Shown here piece by piece: positions 24,602-35,914 of a stretch of DNA of 64,000 nt (positions are counted from its first letter, which is position 1; every line of letters begins with the position of its first letter). Under the pieces are notes generated by a model that was not told the DNA's origin, ran no database searches, and saw only the letters and a program-made list of their open reading frames with translations. Both the position numbers and the translations under genes were made by a program. This stretch comes from Loripinus fragilis (lineage: Eukaryota; Mollusca; Bivalvia; Lucinida; Lucinidae), in the NCBI GenBank assembly GCA_964019695.1, contig OZ026525.1, forward strand, positions 73,400,260 through 73,464,259, in the 5' to 3' direction.

Positions 24602-25411
24602 TTTTTGAGGTTTTATTGGCAAATTTCTCTGCTGTGACGTTGCTACGGGCGCACACTAGTAGTTTTTCTTTACAAGAAAGGTTGTGAGTGTCAACACACA
24701 GTACTGATTGCATGCGTTCCCCTGTGATGAAGTGCGACACATGTAAATAAGTCATCACATAACATTCTGAGGGGACCCATAATTTTCTTGTTCTGTGGAT
24801 TGCCATTAGGGTATAAAACCCAAGGAAAATTTGACAGAGTTTAATTATTAGACTTGTCCACCTTTACGTTACCCATGTCATTGCGTATTGGCTTATGCCC
24901 TGTATTCCTATTAATTAAGGATACTGATGTGGAAAATTTCATATCGTTTGAGGGTACTAATAATTTAAATCACCTCAGTGACGTCATAGTGTGTGACGCC
25001 ACTCAACTGATTTCTATTATTAGAAGAAGTCCATAGAAAGATTATTTTAGTCAATTATTATGTCTTGCTATGACAAGTGACTGTTGACTTGACTGTAATG
25101 CGTTTATATTAATATCGCGTAGGTATACATTTCTTGACGTAAATGCGAGAAAATGAATGACGTTTTTTAGTCAAATACGTTTAGTGAAGGCCTATTTAAA
25201 GTTGATATATATCCTAGGCACCTTTCCGTGGTGATCTCTTATACGTTGTACTTTACGTTACTCGTATGTAACGTCATTAAATCCCTAGTAAAATTATTAG
25301 TTTACCAGCGCTAACGTTGGTTAGCCCATACCTATTTTAAAGGGACAAAGCGAACCCTTATTTATTTTCAACAGTATAGTTGACTTATACTATTCCCAAC
25401 AATAGGCTTAA
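24602..25411 (+). other. Untranslated leader of the LTR element
   Basis: About 810 bp between the primer site and the Gag-Pol start. It contains only short frames, for example 24854-25036. No packaging signal can be named from sequence alone. Confidence 0.6.
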
Positions 25412-28400
25412 ATGGATAAACATATTTCATTAGCACGGGAATTAGGATATGAAGGGCAAGAACTAAGGGATTATCTTAAGAGGCAACAAGATTTAGAAAG
25501 GGAGGAAAGGTTGGCCCAAAGGGAATATGAAAAAGAGAAAAAAGAGGCCGAGCAAAAAGATAAAGAAAGGGAGCAAAAAGAGAAAGATAGGGAGCAAAAA
25601 GATAAGGATCAGGAATTGGAAAAGTTAAGGATTGAGGCGGAAAAATTGAAAATTGAGGCCACGCGCAAGGATAAGGAAATGGAAATGGAAAAAGAAATTG
25701 CGCTAAAAAAAATTGAGGCCGAAGAGGAACTAAAAAAAATCGAGGCCGAGACCACTTCACATCCCTGGGGGCCCAAAGAGAAAAGTTCAAATCCTAGGAG
25801 TCCCAAGCTTCCATACTTTGACGAACATACGGATAAGATGGATAGCTATTTAACTAGGTTCAAAAGTTATGCTTTGTCAAATAAATGGGACCCGTCCATG
25901 TGGGCATCATACTTAAGTGCCTTATTAAAGGGACGCGCTTTGGAAGTCTTCGTTAGGCTTTCCAGAGATGACCAGTCGGATTATGGTCAGATTAAGGAGG
26001 CTCTGCTTACTAATTTCGACCTCACCGAACGATCTTTTCGTAAGAAATTTAGGGATTGTAGGCCCGAGAAAGCCGAAACTTTCAGACAATTTAGCGGTAG
26101 GCTAGCGAGCTACCTTGATAAATGTTTGGTTTTGGCTAAGGTCGAAAAGACCTACGAGGCGGTTTGTGATTTTTTGGCCCGAGACCAGTTCCTTGACTGT
26201 TGCAGTCATGAGCTCTATTTGTATCTCAAACCTAAGACGTTTAAGGCCCTGGGTGAGTTAGCCCATGAGGCGGATTTGTTCGCCGATGCAAGGGATGGAG
26301 TTCCCAGATGCGTCGCAAAAGGGCATCGTGAGACTAAGAGTCAAGTTCCGCATAATTATGGAAATAAGGTTGATCGAAAATCAAATATTTCTTGTAAGAT
26401 TTGTGGTAAAGCCCATCAAACACATAATTGTTGGCACAACAAGAGCAAGAGGGTGTCGGCTGGTACGGAAATAGCATCAAGTGCTGAATTTAATTCTCCA
26501 AAACAAGGGGGAAAATGGCAAAATAGGGGTCGTAATTGGAATCGAGGCCGTAATAATTACCGTCGGAATCAGTCAGCTCCCGGTAGGAATTCCAATCAGA
26601 ACTATAATAATGATAAAGTCGACCATCAGGTCAACTTTTGTAAAGTAAAGGGAGAACAAAGTACAGATAAGGGAGTGCATAGCGTGTATCATGCTAAAAT
26701 GCACGACCCAATTGATAATTATAAGGAGAATCCCCATAAGGATAGCAAGGGTACTTGCTATTTTTTAAGATCTAGACTACCGACGGCGGTAGGCACCGTA
26801 AATGGGAAGGAGGTCAGAGTTTTGAGAGATACGGGTTGTACCGGTGTAGTGGTTAGAAGGGACTTAGTATCCGATGAGCAAATGTTAGGGAAAGAGTTAG
26901 ATGTTACTCTTATTAATGAGTCCAAACTGAAATACCCAGTGGCGCGTATTAGCGTGGAGTGTCCATTTTTTAATGGCACTACAGAAGCCTTATGCATGGA
27001 GGATACTTTGTATGATCTAGTTATAGGGAACATCGACGGATCGAAATTGCCAGATATGTCACATTTCGCAGCGAGCCTAGTAACTAGGTCACAAGCGAAA
27101 AAAGACGAGCTTACATATAAAAAACTTAAAGTCCCAGATCAGATTATCAATAGTGATAGGAATGCAATCGAGTTGGATCAGGCTTCGGATCCAAAGCTCT
27201 CGAATATACGGAAGCGAGTAGAGTTAGGCAACGTGACCGTGAGTCGGGGCATACACCGCGGAGAGACAAAGTTCATAATGAAGAAGGGGTTAATCTATCG
27301 GCAGTTTACTTTGCGTGGTAAAACTACTTCGCAGCTGGTTGTACCTTCGAGTCTGACTGATAGGGTTATGACTTTGGCCCATGAATCGCTCATGGCAGGC
27401 CATTTAGGCATTCGAAAGACGATCGATCGGGTAGTGGCAGAATTTTTTTGGCCAGGTGTTTGCGGCGACGTGACACGTTTCTGCAAATCCTGCGACATAT
27501 GTCAAAGGACCGTTCAAAAGGGCAGGGTAGCAAAGGTGCCTTTAGGTCGGCTACCATTAATCGATACTCCTTTTAAGCGTGTAGCAGTAGATATTGTAGG
27601 ACCAATTGAGCCCCGATCGAACAACCGATCAAGATACATTTTAACAATGATGGATTACTCGACGCGTTATCCTGAGGCCATTGCATTACCTAGTATCGAG
27701 ACCGAGCGCGTAGCAGAAGCATTAGTTGAGATGTTTAGTAGGGTTGGCGTACCCGATGAAATGTTAACGGACTGTGGATCACAATTCACGTCTGAAATTA
27801 TGAAGGAAGTAGCAAGATTGCTATCATTACAGCAGCTGACTACGTCAGCATTTCATGCTCAATGTAATGGTTTAGTAGAGCGATCACACGCGACGCTCAA
27901 ACAAATGTTGCGAAGAATGTGCTCTGAACGCCCTAAGGATTGGGATAGGTATCTTCCTGCACTCTTATTTGCAGTTAGGGAAGTACCTCAGGAGTCTTTA
28001 GGATTTTCGCCGTTTGAACTATTGTATGGACGAAACGTACGCGGTCCAATGGCAATTTTAAGAGAATTATGGACAGACGAAGTGGAAGATGAAGAGGTTC
28101 GCTCAACCTATGATTACGTGATAAATTTACGAAAACGTCTCGAGCATACTTGCGAGTTGGCAATGAAAAATTTACAAAAAGTGCAAGGAAAACAAAAGGT
28201 GTATTATGATCAACGAGCGAAACCTCGTTCTTTCAAAGTGGGAGATAAAGTTCTATTGTTACTCCCCACCGATAGTAATAAGCTATTACTACAATGGCGG
28301 GGACCGTTCGAGATAGTAGAAGTGTTGAACCGTGTTGACTACCGTGTAAACGTAAACGGTTACATCCATACATATCACGCCAATATTTTGAGGCTCTATG

Positions 28401-29956
28401 TTGAACGGAAAATTGAAGCATCTCACTGCTTATTATCCGCCGAAGCGAGTATGCCGTTAAGCGAAGATGATGACGATGAAAGTGACGAGTATTCACTTGA
28501 GGACTGTACATTTCCTTCTAATAAGGAAATTGAGACATATCGAGATGTTAGTATCTCGGACGAACTTACAGACGAACAGAAAAAAGAGGTCAAAGAATTA
28601 CTGGCCAAATACCCAGATGTACTGACCAGTATACCAGGCAAGACCGAATTATTGGAGCATGATATCAAATTATCAACTGCAGAACCTGTTAGGTCTAAGG
28701 GTTACCCTTTACCATATAAAACCAGAGAGATAATGGAATCTGAAATAGATGAGATAATTGAGCTAGGCGTGATCGAACCTTCGATCTCTCCTTACTCTTC
28801 GCCCATTGTGTTAGTTCCAAAAAAAGATGGGTCGGTTAGATTCTGTATTGACTTCCGCAAGCTTAATAAGGTTACGGAATTCGATGCGGAACCTATGCCA
28901 AACATGGAGGAAGTTATTAATAGAATGTCAGGGCATAGGTTCTATTCGCAAATGGATTTATGTAAAGGTTACTGGCAATTAGGCCTCAGCAAAAGCTCAA
29001 GGCCATATACAGCCTTTGAAACACCTAGGGGATTATTCCAGTTTAAAACCATGCCTTTCGGTTTAGTTAATGCGGGGGCCTCTTTTTGTCGTCTCATACG
29101 CATAGTATTGCAAGGTCTGAGAAATGTCGATAGCTTCGTAGATGACATGTGGATTTTCACGGAAACTTGGGAAAAACATTTAAAATCCATAAAAGCCACC
29201 TTAGATAGATTGCGAGCTGCTAAACTTACCGCAAAACCCTCTAAGTGTAAAATAGGGTACAGTGAAATTGAATGCCTCGGCCATAATATTCAAGACCAAA
29301 CATTAAGGCCTAAAGATGACAAGATACAGGCTGTTAAAGATGCACAAAGGCCTGTTACTAAGAAACAAGTCCGAGGTTTTTTGGGTTTAGCTGGGTTCTA
29401 TCGGAAATTCATCCCCAATTTCTCTGAAATTGCAGCACCTTTAACCGATCTAACGAAGAAAGATCACCCAAACCGAATTAAGGACTGGCTAAGTCATCAC
29501 GAAAGGGCTTTTCAAACGTTGAAAAGTCGTCTTACATCCTCCCCTATTCTGAGATTGCCTGTCTTTAATGAAGGGAAACCATTCATACTTAGATCAGACG
29601 CGTCCGATATAGGAATCGGAGCTGTACTGCTGCAAGAATATGAGGGGGAAGGTAAATTACTAATTGCCTACGCTAGTAAGAAGTTGTTACCCCGGGAAAG
29701 AAATTATTCTGTAATTGAGAAAGAATGCTTAGCAATTATTTGGGCAATTGAAAAGTTCAGGAAATATCTCTTTGGGGAAGAATTTATCCTGGAATGTGAT
29801 CACAAACCCCTATCATTCATGCAGACTGCTAAGGCATTGAATCCCAGAATTATGCGTTGGGCATTAAAGCTCCAACCATACAGATTTAGGATTGTGGCAA
29901 TCCGAGGACAAGACAATGTGAAGGCAGACTATCTTTCCAGGTTGTCCGCCATTTAA
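25412..29956 (+). CDS. Intact Gag-Pol polyprotein, Gmr1-like (PR-IN-RT-RH order)
   Basis: One uninterrupted frame of 1514 residues. An N-terminal charged coiled coil (about 25-115) is followed by a Gag capsid part with a SCAN-like helical region (about 200-295). Next come an arginine/asparagine-rich stretch and a zinc knuckle C328-C331-H335-C340, then protease with D473-T-G. Integrase follows: H657/H664/C694/C697 zinc site, catalytic D727, D787 and E823 (35 residues between the last two), and a GPF module near 963. RT comes after integrase, with D1182 and FVDDM (D1244, D1245). RNase H ends the protein with D1396, E1438, D1463 and D1506. Gypsy elements normally place RT/RNase H before integrase. 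The inverse order with Gypsy-type enzymes defines the Gmr1 group. All catalytic residues are present, so it could be active. Confidence 0.95.
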   Translation: MDKHISLARELGYEGQELRDYLKRQQDLEREERLAQREYEKEKKEAEQKDKEREQKEKDREQKDKDQELEKLRIEAEKLKIEATRKDKEMEMEKEIALKKIEAEEELKKIEAETTSHPWGPKEKSSNPRSPKLPYFDEHTDKMDSYLTRFKSYALSNKWDPSMWASYLSALLKGRALEVFVRLSRDDQSDYGQIKEALLTNFDLTERSFRKKFRDCRPEKAETFRQFSGRLASYLDKCLVLAKVEKTYEAVCDFLARDQFLDCCSHELYLYLKPKTFKALGELAHEADLFADARDGVPRCVAKGHRETKSQVPHNYGNKVDRKSNISCKICGKAHQTHNCWHNKSKRVSAGTEIASSAEFNSPKQGGKWQNRGRNWNRGRNNYRRNQSAPGRNSNQNYNNDKVDHQVNFCKVKGEQSTDKGVHSVYHAKMHDPIDNYKENPHKDSKGTCYFLRSRLPTAVGTVNGKEVRVLRDTGCTGVVVRRDLVSDEQMLGKELDVTLINESKLKYPVARISVECPFFNGTTEALCMEDTLYDLVIGNIDGSKLPDMSHFAASLVTRSQAKKDELTYKKLKVPDQIINSDRNAIELDQASDPKLSNIRKRVELGNVTVSRGIHRGETKFIMKKGLIYRQFTLRGKTTSQLVVPSSLTDRVMTLAHESLMAGHLGIRKTIDRVVAEFFWPGVCGDVTRFCKSCDICQRTVQKGRVAKVPLGRLPLIDTPFKRVAVDIVGPIEPRSNNRSRYILTMMDYSTRYPEAIALPSIETERVAEALVEMFSRVGVPDEMLTDCGSQFTSEIMKEVARLLSLQQLTTSAFHAQCNGLVERSHATLKQMLRRMCSERPKDWDRYLPALLFAVREVPQESLGFSPFELLYGRNVRGPMAILRELWTDEVEDEEVRSTYDYVINLRKRLEHTCELAMKNLQKVQGKQKVYYDQRAKPRSFKVGDKVLLLLPTDSNKLLLQWRGPFEIVEVLNRVDYRVNVNGYIHTYHANILRLYVERKIEASHCLLSAEASMPLSEDDDDESDEYSLEDCTFPSNKEIETYRDVSISDELTDEQKKEVKELLAKYPDVLTSIPGKTELLEHDIKLSTAEPVRSKGYPLPYKTREIMESEIDEIIELGVIEPSISPYSSPIVLVPKKDGSVRFCIDFRKLNKVTEFDAEPMPNMEEVINRMSGHRFYSQMDLCKGYWQLGLSKSSRPYTAFETPRGLFQFKTMPFGLVNAGASFCRLIRIVLQGLRNVDSFVDDMWIFTETWEKHLKSIKATLDRLRAAKLTAKPSKCKIGYSEIECLGHNIQDQTLRPKDDKIQAVKDAQRPVTKKQVRGFLGLAGFYRKFIPNFSEIAAPLTDLTKKDHPNRIKDWLSHHERAFQTLKSRLTSSPILRLPVFNEGKPFILRSDASDIGIGAVLLQEYEGEGKLLIAYASKKLLPRERNYSVIEKECLAIIWAIEKFRKYLFGEEFILECDHKPLSFMQTAKALNPRIMRWALKLQPYRFRIVAIRGQDNVKADYLSRLSAI

Positions 29957-30051
29957 GTTAGCACGTGTATATATGTAGTATTATATATTAATTCTGTATT
30001 ATTCCTTCTTTTCTGCATCGTGTATCGTAAGAAAAAGTCATTCCTTTTTCT

Positions 30052-30069
30052 CCCAAAATGAAGGGCCTT
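30052..30069 (+). promoter_or_regulatory. Polypurine tract region
   Basis: The bases just before the 3' LTR include AAAATGAAGGG followed by CCTT. The purine run is in the position expected for plus-strand priming, but it is short and is separated from the LTR by four pyrimidines, so the exact primer is uncertain. Confidence 0.45.
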
Positions 30070-33000
30070 TGTTACGATACAGAATGGCTGGAATAACAGA
30101 ATCAGCTATGGTTGCGTATACGCACAAATACGCAGTGGTTTAGGTATGCACCTGGTCACCTATTCGAACCATGATACGGTACTCTTTCTATTGATAGTCC
30201 CAATAAAAGGTCGGTTTGTCTGAGATGGAATTCATTGTATCTATATTTATCAACGCTCGCACGTTTTCCTTATTCTTCTTGAATATCTCGGAAATCTTGT
30301 GCGTTTTTCAATATATAAAGGATGGAATTTCCCATTCTTGTTAGGGGACATTTTAAACATACCGTTGAAAGGTTCGATATAGAGATGCTATTCATTATTA
30401 TAAAAGGTACGTGAAGTTATATATATTGTTACTGTGTTGATATTGTACATGACAGGGTGATGGCGATTCGTGTAATTGCATTGAATCGCGATGTCTCCAG
30501 CATGTCACATTGTATTGAAATAATAAGTCACTCGTTTTCTATTTTGTCGTCTGTTGAATCGGCCAGCATTCTGTGTATGAGTTCTTTCGGGTGTTATCAA
30601 TAACGTCCCGTTTTTTTTGGTGAAAATAGCGATTGTTACGCACTTGCGTATGAAGTTACGCACATGCGTATCGCCTAAAAATCTGCTGGGACCATTCTTG
30701 CGGCTATAATAAAAGCTGTCCGGATGGACTCGTCGGGTTATTTCGGACAAAAGTAGTCACAGGCCATGTCGGGCCTGCACCTAAAAACTATAATGGCATG
30801 CTGAAAGATTTACCAGGGACCGATAGGTAAAAAACAATTTTAACAGCTAGATTTTAAATTGTTGTGATTTGGTACGGCGTTGTTGGAAAGACGATTTAAC
30901 TGCCAGTGATAATCGACTTTCTGTAGCGACCTGTATGTGTCACCTCGAGTTATATCTGACACATATAAGAATAAGGGTTAGGTGCATACACTACAACACA
31001 CTTACATAAATAAGGTGATAGCTGACATGTATGTTTAGAGATTAGGTAGGTGTAATGTTACACCAAAGTAAATGTAAAATATTTTGTGTTACACCAAAGT
31101 AAATGTAAGCTATTTTTGTTACACCAAAGAAAATGTAAAATATTTTATGTTACACCAAAATAAATGTAAGAAAGCATTGTACGGTTTTACACACATAAAA
31201 CAGCTGAATGTAATCTCTCAATATTGATGTAAATATTCTTTGCCGAGAGGTCATAATTAGTTGTTTACCACTGATACGTTATACATGTACGAAATTAGTG
31301 CGTGGGCAGGGTGATGTCCGACGTAAACGTCCAAACGTTACGTCGACACCACACTGTTCAACCTTTTTCCTGGAATTTTAAGAGAATTGGTATCAGTATT
31401 TGTAAACCTCGAAACTATCTAGATAACGTGACCTTGAAGGGAAAAAGGGCCACAGGATCTTGATGTTTCGGCTGCGATAGCGTCTCAACCAGGGTGACGT
31501 TACGACAGTGTATAGAAGAGTTTGTTACGTATGGGTTTGTTCGTTTGGCATAAGAGGTATTGTTTAGCGCTGACATAGGCCAGTCACTAAAAAATACTTC
31601 TCTATTATATAAGTTTAAGTGTGGATATTTAGAAGAGCCGATCCATCCTAACTGCATGGGAGCCGTTAGCCATACACCCACAGGTGAGGGCTAATCACGC
31701 GCTTATAGGGTTAGGATGTAATTTAAAGGAGTAAGACCACTGAAATTATTTCTATTTTTGTGAACTTCGAACGTACAACACCATTATTGACGCAAAAGAG
31801 TGATTCTGAGATTCTAAATATAGATTGTTTTTTGCAGAATCGTCTCTTGTGTCCCCTCCTACGTTGGAGGCTGAATGTATGTTGGTGAGCCGTTGATTAT
31901 CACCTGAGGGCACATATTAGTTGTCCCCCTCAGGCCACGACCAGCGTGGATCAAGGCCCAATCGTTACAACGTAGCACAATTGAATGGGAAGCCAACCGG
32001 CTTGAATGGTTATATGTGAATCTGACACCCCAACGTGGGGATATGATCAGGAAGACCTATATATACTGAAACAATAAAGTTATGTCCGCTTGACGTTTAT
32101 GTCTGCCAGTTCGAAATGTATGAACGCATTTCATTCAAATTTTCACATTACCAACTCTAATCATTTAGAAACGTTTTGCACCTACGAGACATTCATTTGA
32201 TAATCAGTAGAGCCGCTGACAAAGCAACGAACACGAGTACCCTTAAAATCAAAAGTCACAACATCAAAAGCTTTGTGTCCGTCATAATCCCGAACCGTTT
32301 AAGCACATCTAAACATCGCTGAGCAAACTCTCTAGTAAGATGTTATGTGTGTTAGTTGTATGCATTGCTTTTACAACCACAGTCATTAATCTGTAACATA
32401 CTCTGACGTCACAAAACATCGATCACGAGCGTGCGTGGAAACCCTCAGAAAATTCATTTTTGGTCCAGCATTTTGATAATCCAAAGAATCGAACAAATTT
32501 GTTCTTGTTTTCATAATAACAAGCATTTCAACATTAATTAAGACTAATCAGCATCAAAACAATTGATAACGGAAATGCTCTGATGATTTTGCAGTAAGGG
32601 GTGGGGTATAAAACCAAGATTTAGTAAACCTTTGATGCCCGACATCAGCCATAGTTTTTGGTTTTTTTCTTTTGTGTAATGGTTGTCATAAACAAACCGA
32701 ACAAATTAAAACGAAAACGGTCTCGAAATGATGTTAGGTTAAGGAGATTTGGCAGTTCTTGGATTGTTATTTGTTTAATTCAAAGGGAGGTAATTTCAGT
32801 TAATTTCGTAAATTAAAGATTTTGAACTGCAATTTTGCTCGTTCATTAAGCTGACTTGGGATTTTTAGATGTTTTTTCATTGTCGGACGTTTCTGACTGC
32901 CATTTAACGTAAAATGTGTCACGTTTTGTTGATTAACTTCCTGATGATAATGGAAAATGCTGTGTGCACATTAGGTTCAATAACTCTTCAAGATAAGAAG

Positions 33001-33699
33001 ATAAGAACAAAATAATTACAATTTTTTGTGTGTCCGACGTTTGATAAATATTTTGGTTTATTTTTTGTTGCGACATCTTGACTGGATCGAACAATACAGT
33101 ACCATGAAAATCGGACGTTTCTTTTTTGTTTGAGTATATATCAATTCTGACGTCTTGAGCGACGATCAGCAATACGCGTATCAAATATGACGCGAATCCA
33201 GTGACGACCAAAGTACAGGCTCGATCACCTCAGCGCCGATGGTCTGAAGTAGACACACGTGCAGCTTAGAAGACATAGTGTTCGCGAGACGCGTATAATC
33301 TCGAGATTTTTCGTCAATACGAGAACTGAAATATTAAAGGGCCCAATTGTTTTTTTTTTCTTATGAGAACTTAAGCTATATGTAAATCATATTCTTTACG
33401 TCTCTTATTTCTGACTAGTTGACGTACATCTAGAACAGGACAGTCCAAGATTAGTTCTAATTGAAACGATCTTGGAGTGGCAACTTGCTCTAGTATAGGA
33501 TGGTCAATTAGCCAGAAATAACAGCGTAGGTGGTGTCATTGTATATTAATGTGTTGTTGATGTTTTCTTAGTACATAAAGTACTGAAAAGTTTTTGCTAG
33601 TTGTGTGCATTATTTTTCCCTGGTAGCATCGTCATCGCATAAAGGAATTTTCCAATAAGATTTCCCCTCTTCCTTCCTGACCGGCTTTATGTCGTAACA
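30070..33699 (+). mobile_element. 3' LTR of Gmr1-like retrotransposon (with insertion)
   Basis: The same TGTTACGA start and TCGTAACA end as the 5' LTR. It is 3630 bp long because a 1069-bp element is inserted at 32066-33134. Outside that insertion the two LTRs differ by only scattered substitutions and small indels. The 30-bp tandem units recur at about 31050-31180. It is followed by the GCCAT target duplication at 33700-33704. Confidence 0.93.
32066..33134. mobile_element. 1.07-kb DNA transposon-like insert in the 3' LTR
   Basis: Comparison with the 5' LTR (24028-24042) shows a clean insertion in CCTATATATATCAATTC. Ends are imperfect inverted repeats (CTGAAACAATAAAG at the left; the right end complements to CTCAAACAAAAAAG, with ACGTCCG further in). 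TATATA is present on both sides, consistent with a 6-bp target duplication. No transposase frame is visible, so it is non-autonomous. It inserted after the LTR element and is therefore also recent. Confidence 0.75.
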
Positions 33700-35140
33700 G
33701 CCATTCGGTTGTATAGAGCTTGGTGTATTTTTGATAAAGAGGCATCAGTATCTATTAGGCAATGTACAGCAATAACACCTATCTTTGCAAGGAGGTACAT
33801 CCCCTTGTAATCATCTTTATTGATTTTATGTCTGTTTTCTGTTGCTAGGGAGTGACCCATATCCCCAGCCCCTAAAAGTTTCCCTGGTTCTGAGATGATC
33901 TTTTATTTGCCTCAGATTGCTGTTATTCTACAGCTTTCTTTTTGAGCCAGCATTCGTGTTCTAAGAGACCCGTTTTTGTGCAGTAGTTACACAATTTTTG
34001 ATTTGGATGAGGCTCTTGAGGTCTGTTTTGACTGTAATTACTTGTGTCATTTTCTTTTATTGGTTCCACAATCTGTGCCTTCATAGGTGCTTTATTTGCC
34101 CTTGGAGGGTTGAAGGTTTATTGGCCTCCCTTGTAAACTGCAAACTCTAATGCAAGCTTAACTGCGGTCTCAATCATCTTAGGCTTCCCCTGATGCACTG
34201 GCCATTCCATGTCTGAGTCATTGAGGGAATCCTCAAATGCATTTCAGGCCAGTGCTTTAGGTACGTCAACATCTGTGTTTGGATATTCTAGCCTGACAAT
34301 GTGTTTAATATCCTGAGCAAATTCTGTCAGTGGTTCCTCTTTCTTATGGAACCTACTCTTAAATATAGAGTGGAACAACTCTGACTGATCTTCAGGCTCA
34401 AAACGAGAGGTCAAAGCTGTGATTTTTGACCTATCATTCTTTCGTTCTTGAGATTTCAAATCACTAAGTGTGACTTCAGGATCATCTATGAGGCTCAAAG
34501 CTAAGTCAAAGGTCTTTGTTTTGTCATCACATCAGTTAAACTCAGCTACCAACTCAAAGTGTATAAGGTACTCTCCCCACCCTGTTTTACCAGAGTATGT
34601 TGCCGGCTTATTAGGCTTGTGTACCAGAGACTTATCATCACCTTATCCATTACTATCTGCCATGGGAGTAGAATGTATATAAGGCTCCTTATGAGGATCA
34701 TTGTCCTCATGAGGGGCTGGATACTCATTTGGATCCTCTGTCTTCTCCAAAGGATTATTGGGGGTCTCATTGTTGTTTATGTCCAGCTCCTCATCAGTGG
34801 AACTGTCCCTACGATATCTTGGCTGTGTATCCAACCTTCTTGTTCTGTTTCTCACTCTAAAAGCCTCATTCCTCAATTGTCTCATTTCATCATAAAGTTA
34901 TTGAGTTTCTGTTCTTGGTGTGTTTACCACATCCAGACTTCTGTTTTGCCTCCTGCGACCTGCATGTTGGTTTATGATGACCTCAGAGTCATCACTGTCA
35001 TTTGCATTAGGTTCTTTTCTGTTCCTCACAGGAGAGTCAGGAGGTGGTAGTCGAGTTTCAGTGTCACTGTCAGCAATGCCATTGAGTCTTTTGGCAGCCA
35101 CTATTGTGTCTGGGCTAGTGAGGGACACTGTATATGAAAG
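33700..35140 (-). pseudogene. Decayed Ty3/Gypsy Gag and start of protease
   Basis: The minus-strand fragments, in order, are an acidic N-terminal region (NANDSDDSEVIINQHAGRRR, about 34985-35045); a capsid part with EDQSELFHSIFKSRFHKKEE and EFAQDIKHIVRLEYPN (34244-34498); a damaged zinc knuckle CNYCTKTGLLEHECW (about 33940-33985); and the protease start LIDTDASLS near 33750. At least three stops or frameshifts separate them, and the knuckle spacing and DTG motif are degraded. It is the 5' part of the copy continued at 21786-22032 and 19775-20430. Confidence 0.85.
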
Positions 35141-35159
35141 ATCCCACCGCTGGCCACCA
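35141..35159 (-). promoter_or_regulatory. Primer binding site of the decayed Gypsy element
   Basis: On the minus strand TGGTGGCCAGCGGTGGGAT resembles the complement of an animal tRNA-Leu 3' end (CCCACCGCTGCCACCA) with one extra C. It lies two bases after a CTACA, a plausible LTR end at 35162, and is upstream of the Gag frames, exactly where a primer site belongs. Confidence 0.6.
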
Positions 35160-35161
35160 AC

Positions 35162-35914
35162 TGTAGCGTGCCGTCGACCTGGGAGAATATCTCTCTCTTC
35201 ACGTAGACTGCAAAAATATTAAAGGTAAAAACGCTGCAACCAGATAGGCACATGCAATTCCCACCTCGTTAGAACCCTCAGACACTTAAGCAACCAACAG
35301 AATACAAAGCCATTTTATAATTTCAGCAATTAGATTTATTTAATAAGTCAAAGTTAATTTCAAATTCAGCAATAGTAGATCGTCTTGGCCTTTGTCCTCT
35401 ACATGTTAGGGATGAGGCCGTTAGACTGGTCTGTTTTATGCTGTATTAATCTGTGTAATGTCTGTAATATCTGTGAACCTCACGCGGGTGCTGGGGTACA
35501 TAGATTCCCCCATCCAGCTATAAACTGGAAACTAAAATGGTCCCTCTGGACGCCTGGGTCCTGCGACTATGGTGAGACACTAGTAATGGATCCTCACCAT
35601 ACAGGTAAAGTGTGACCGCTCTACCAAATTAAAGTAGCAAATAAGGACCCCAAAAAGTCATTCTCGGTCTCAGAGTTTAACAATTATCTTAGGGGATGCC
35701 TGCCTTAACTTAAAGTATTGACTGGTATTTCCTAAACAACATGCTTAGATCAAAATACCGTATCCTATGAGGACTAGCACACAGCCACAACCCACGATCT
35801 ATGGTTCTTTGGTTATGAAATATACTAACTTTATAACTTTATACTGTAAGAGGTCCTCAATCAATTGATGAGTCAGGAGCACATCACGAGGGTTCTATTG
35901 AGGATGCACCTACA
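35162..35914 (-). mobile_element. Putative 5' LTR of the decayed Gypsy element
   Basis: On the minus strand the segment would begin TGTAG (35914) and end CTACA (35162). It contains TATA-like AGTATAAAGTTATAAAG near 35822-35850 and AATAAA near 35335. The partner LTR is not in the window (gap), so the outer limit is a guess based on the TG...CA rule. Confidence 0.3.

Noticed and set aside
26012..26290. Host SCAN/zinc-finger gene
   Set aside because: The SCAN-like part is continuous with protease, integrase, RT and RNase H between LTRs, so it is retrotransposon Gag.
34559..35050. 163-residue plus-strand open frame
   Set aside because: It is the antisense of the decayed Gypsy Gag, which explains the sequence in its other strand.
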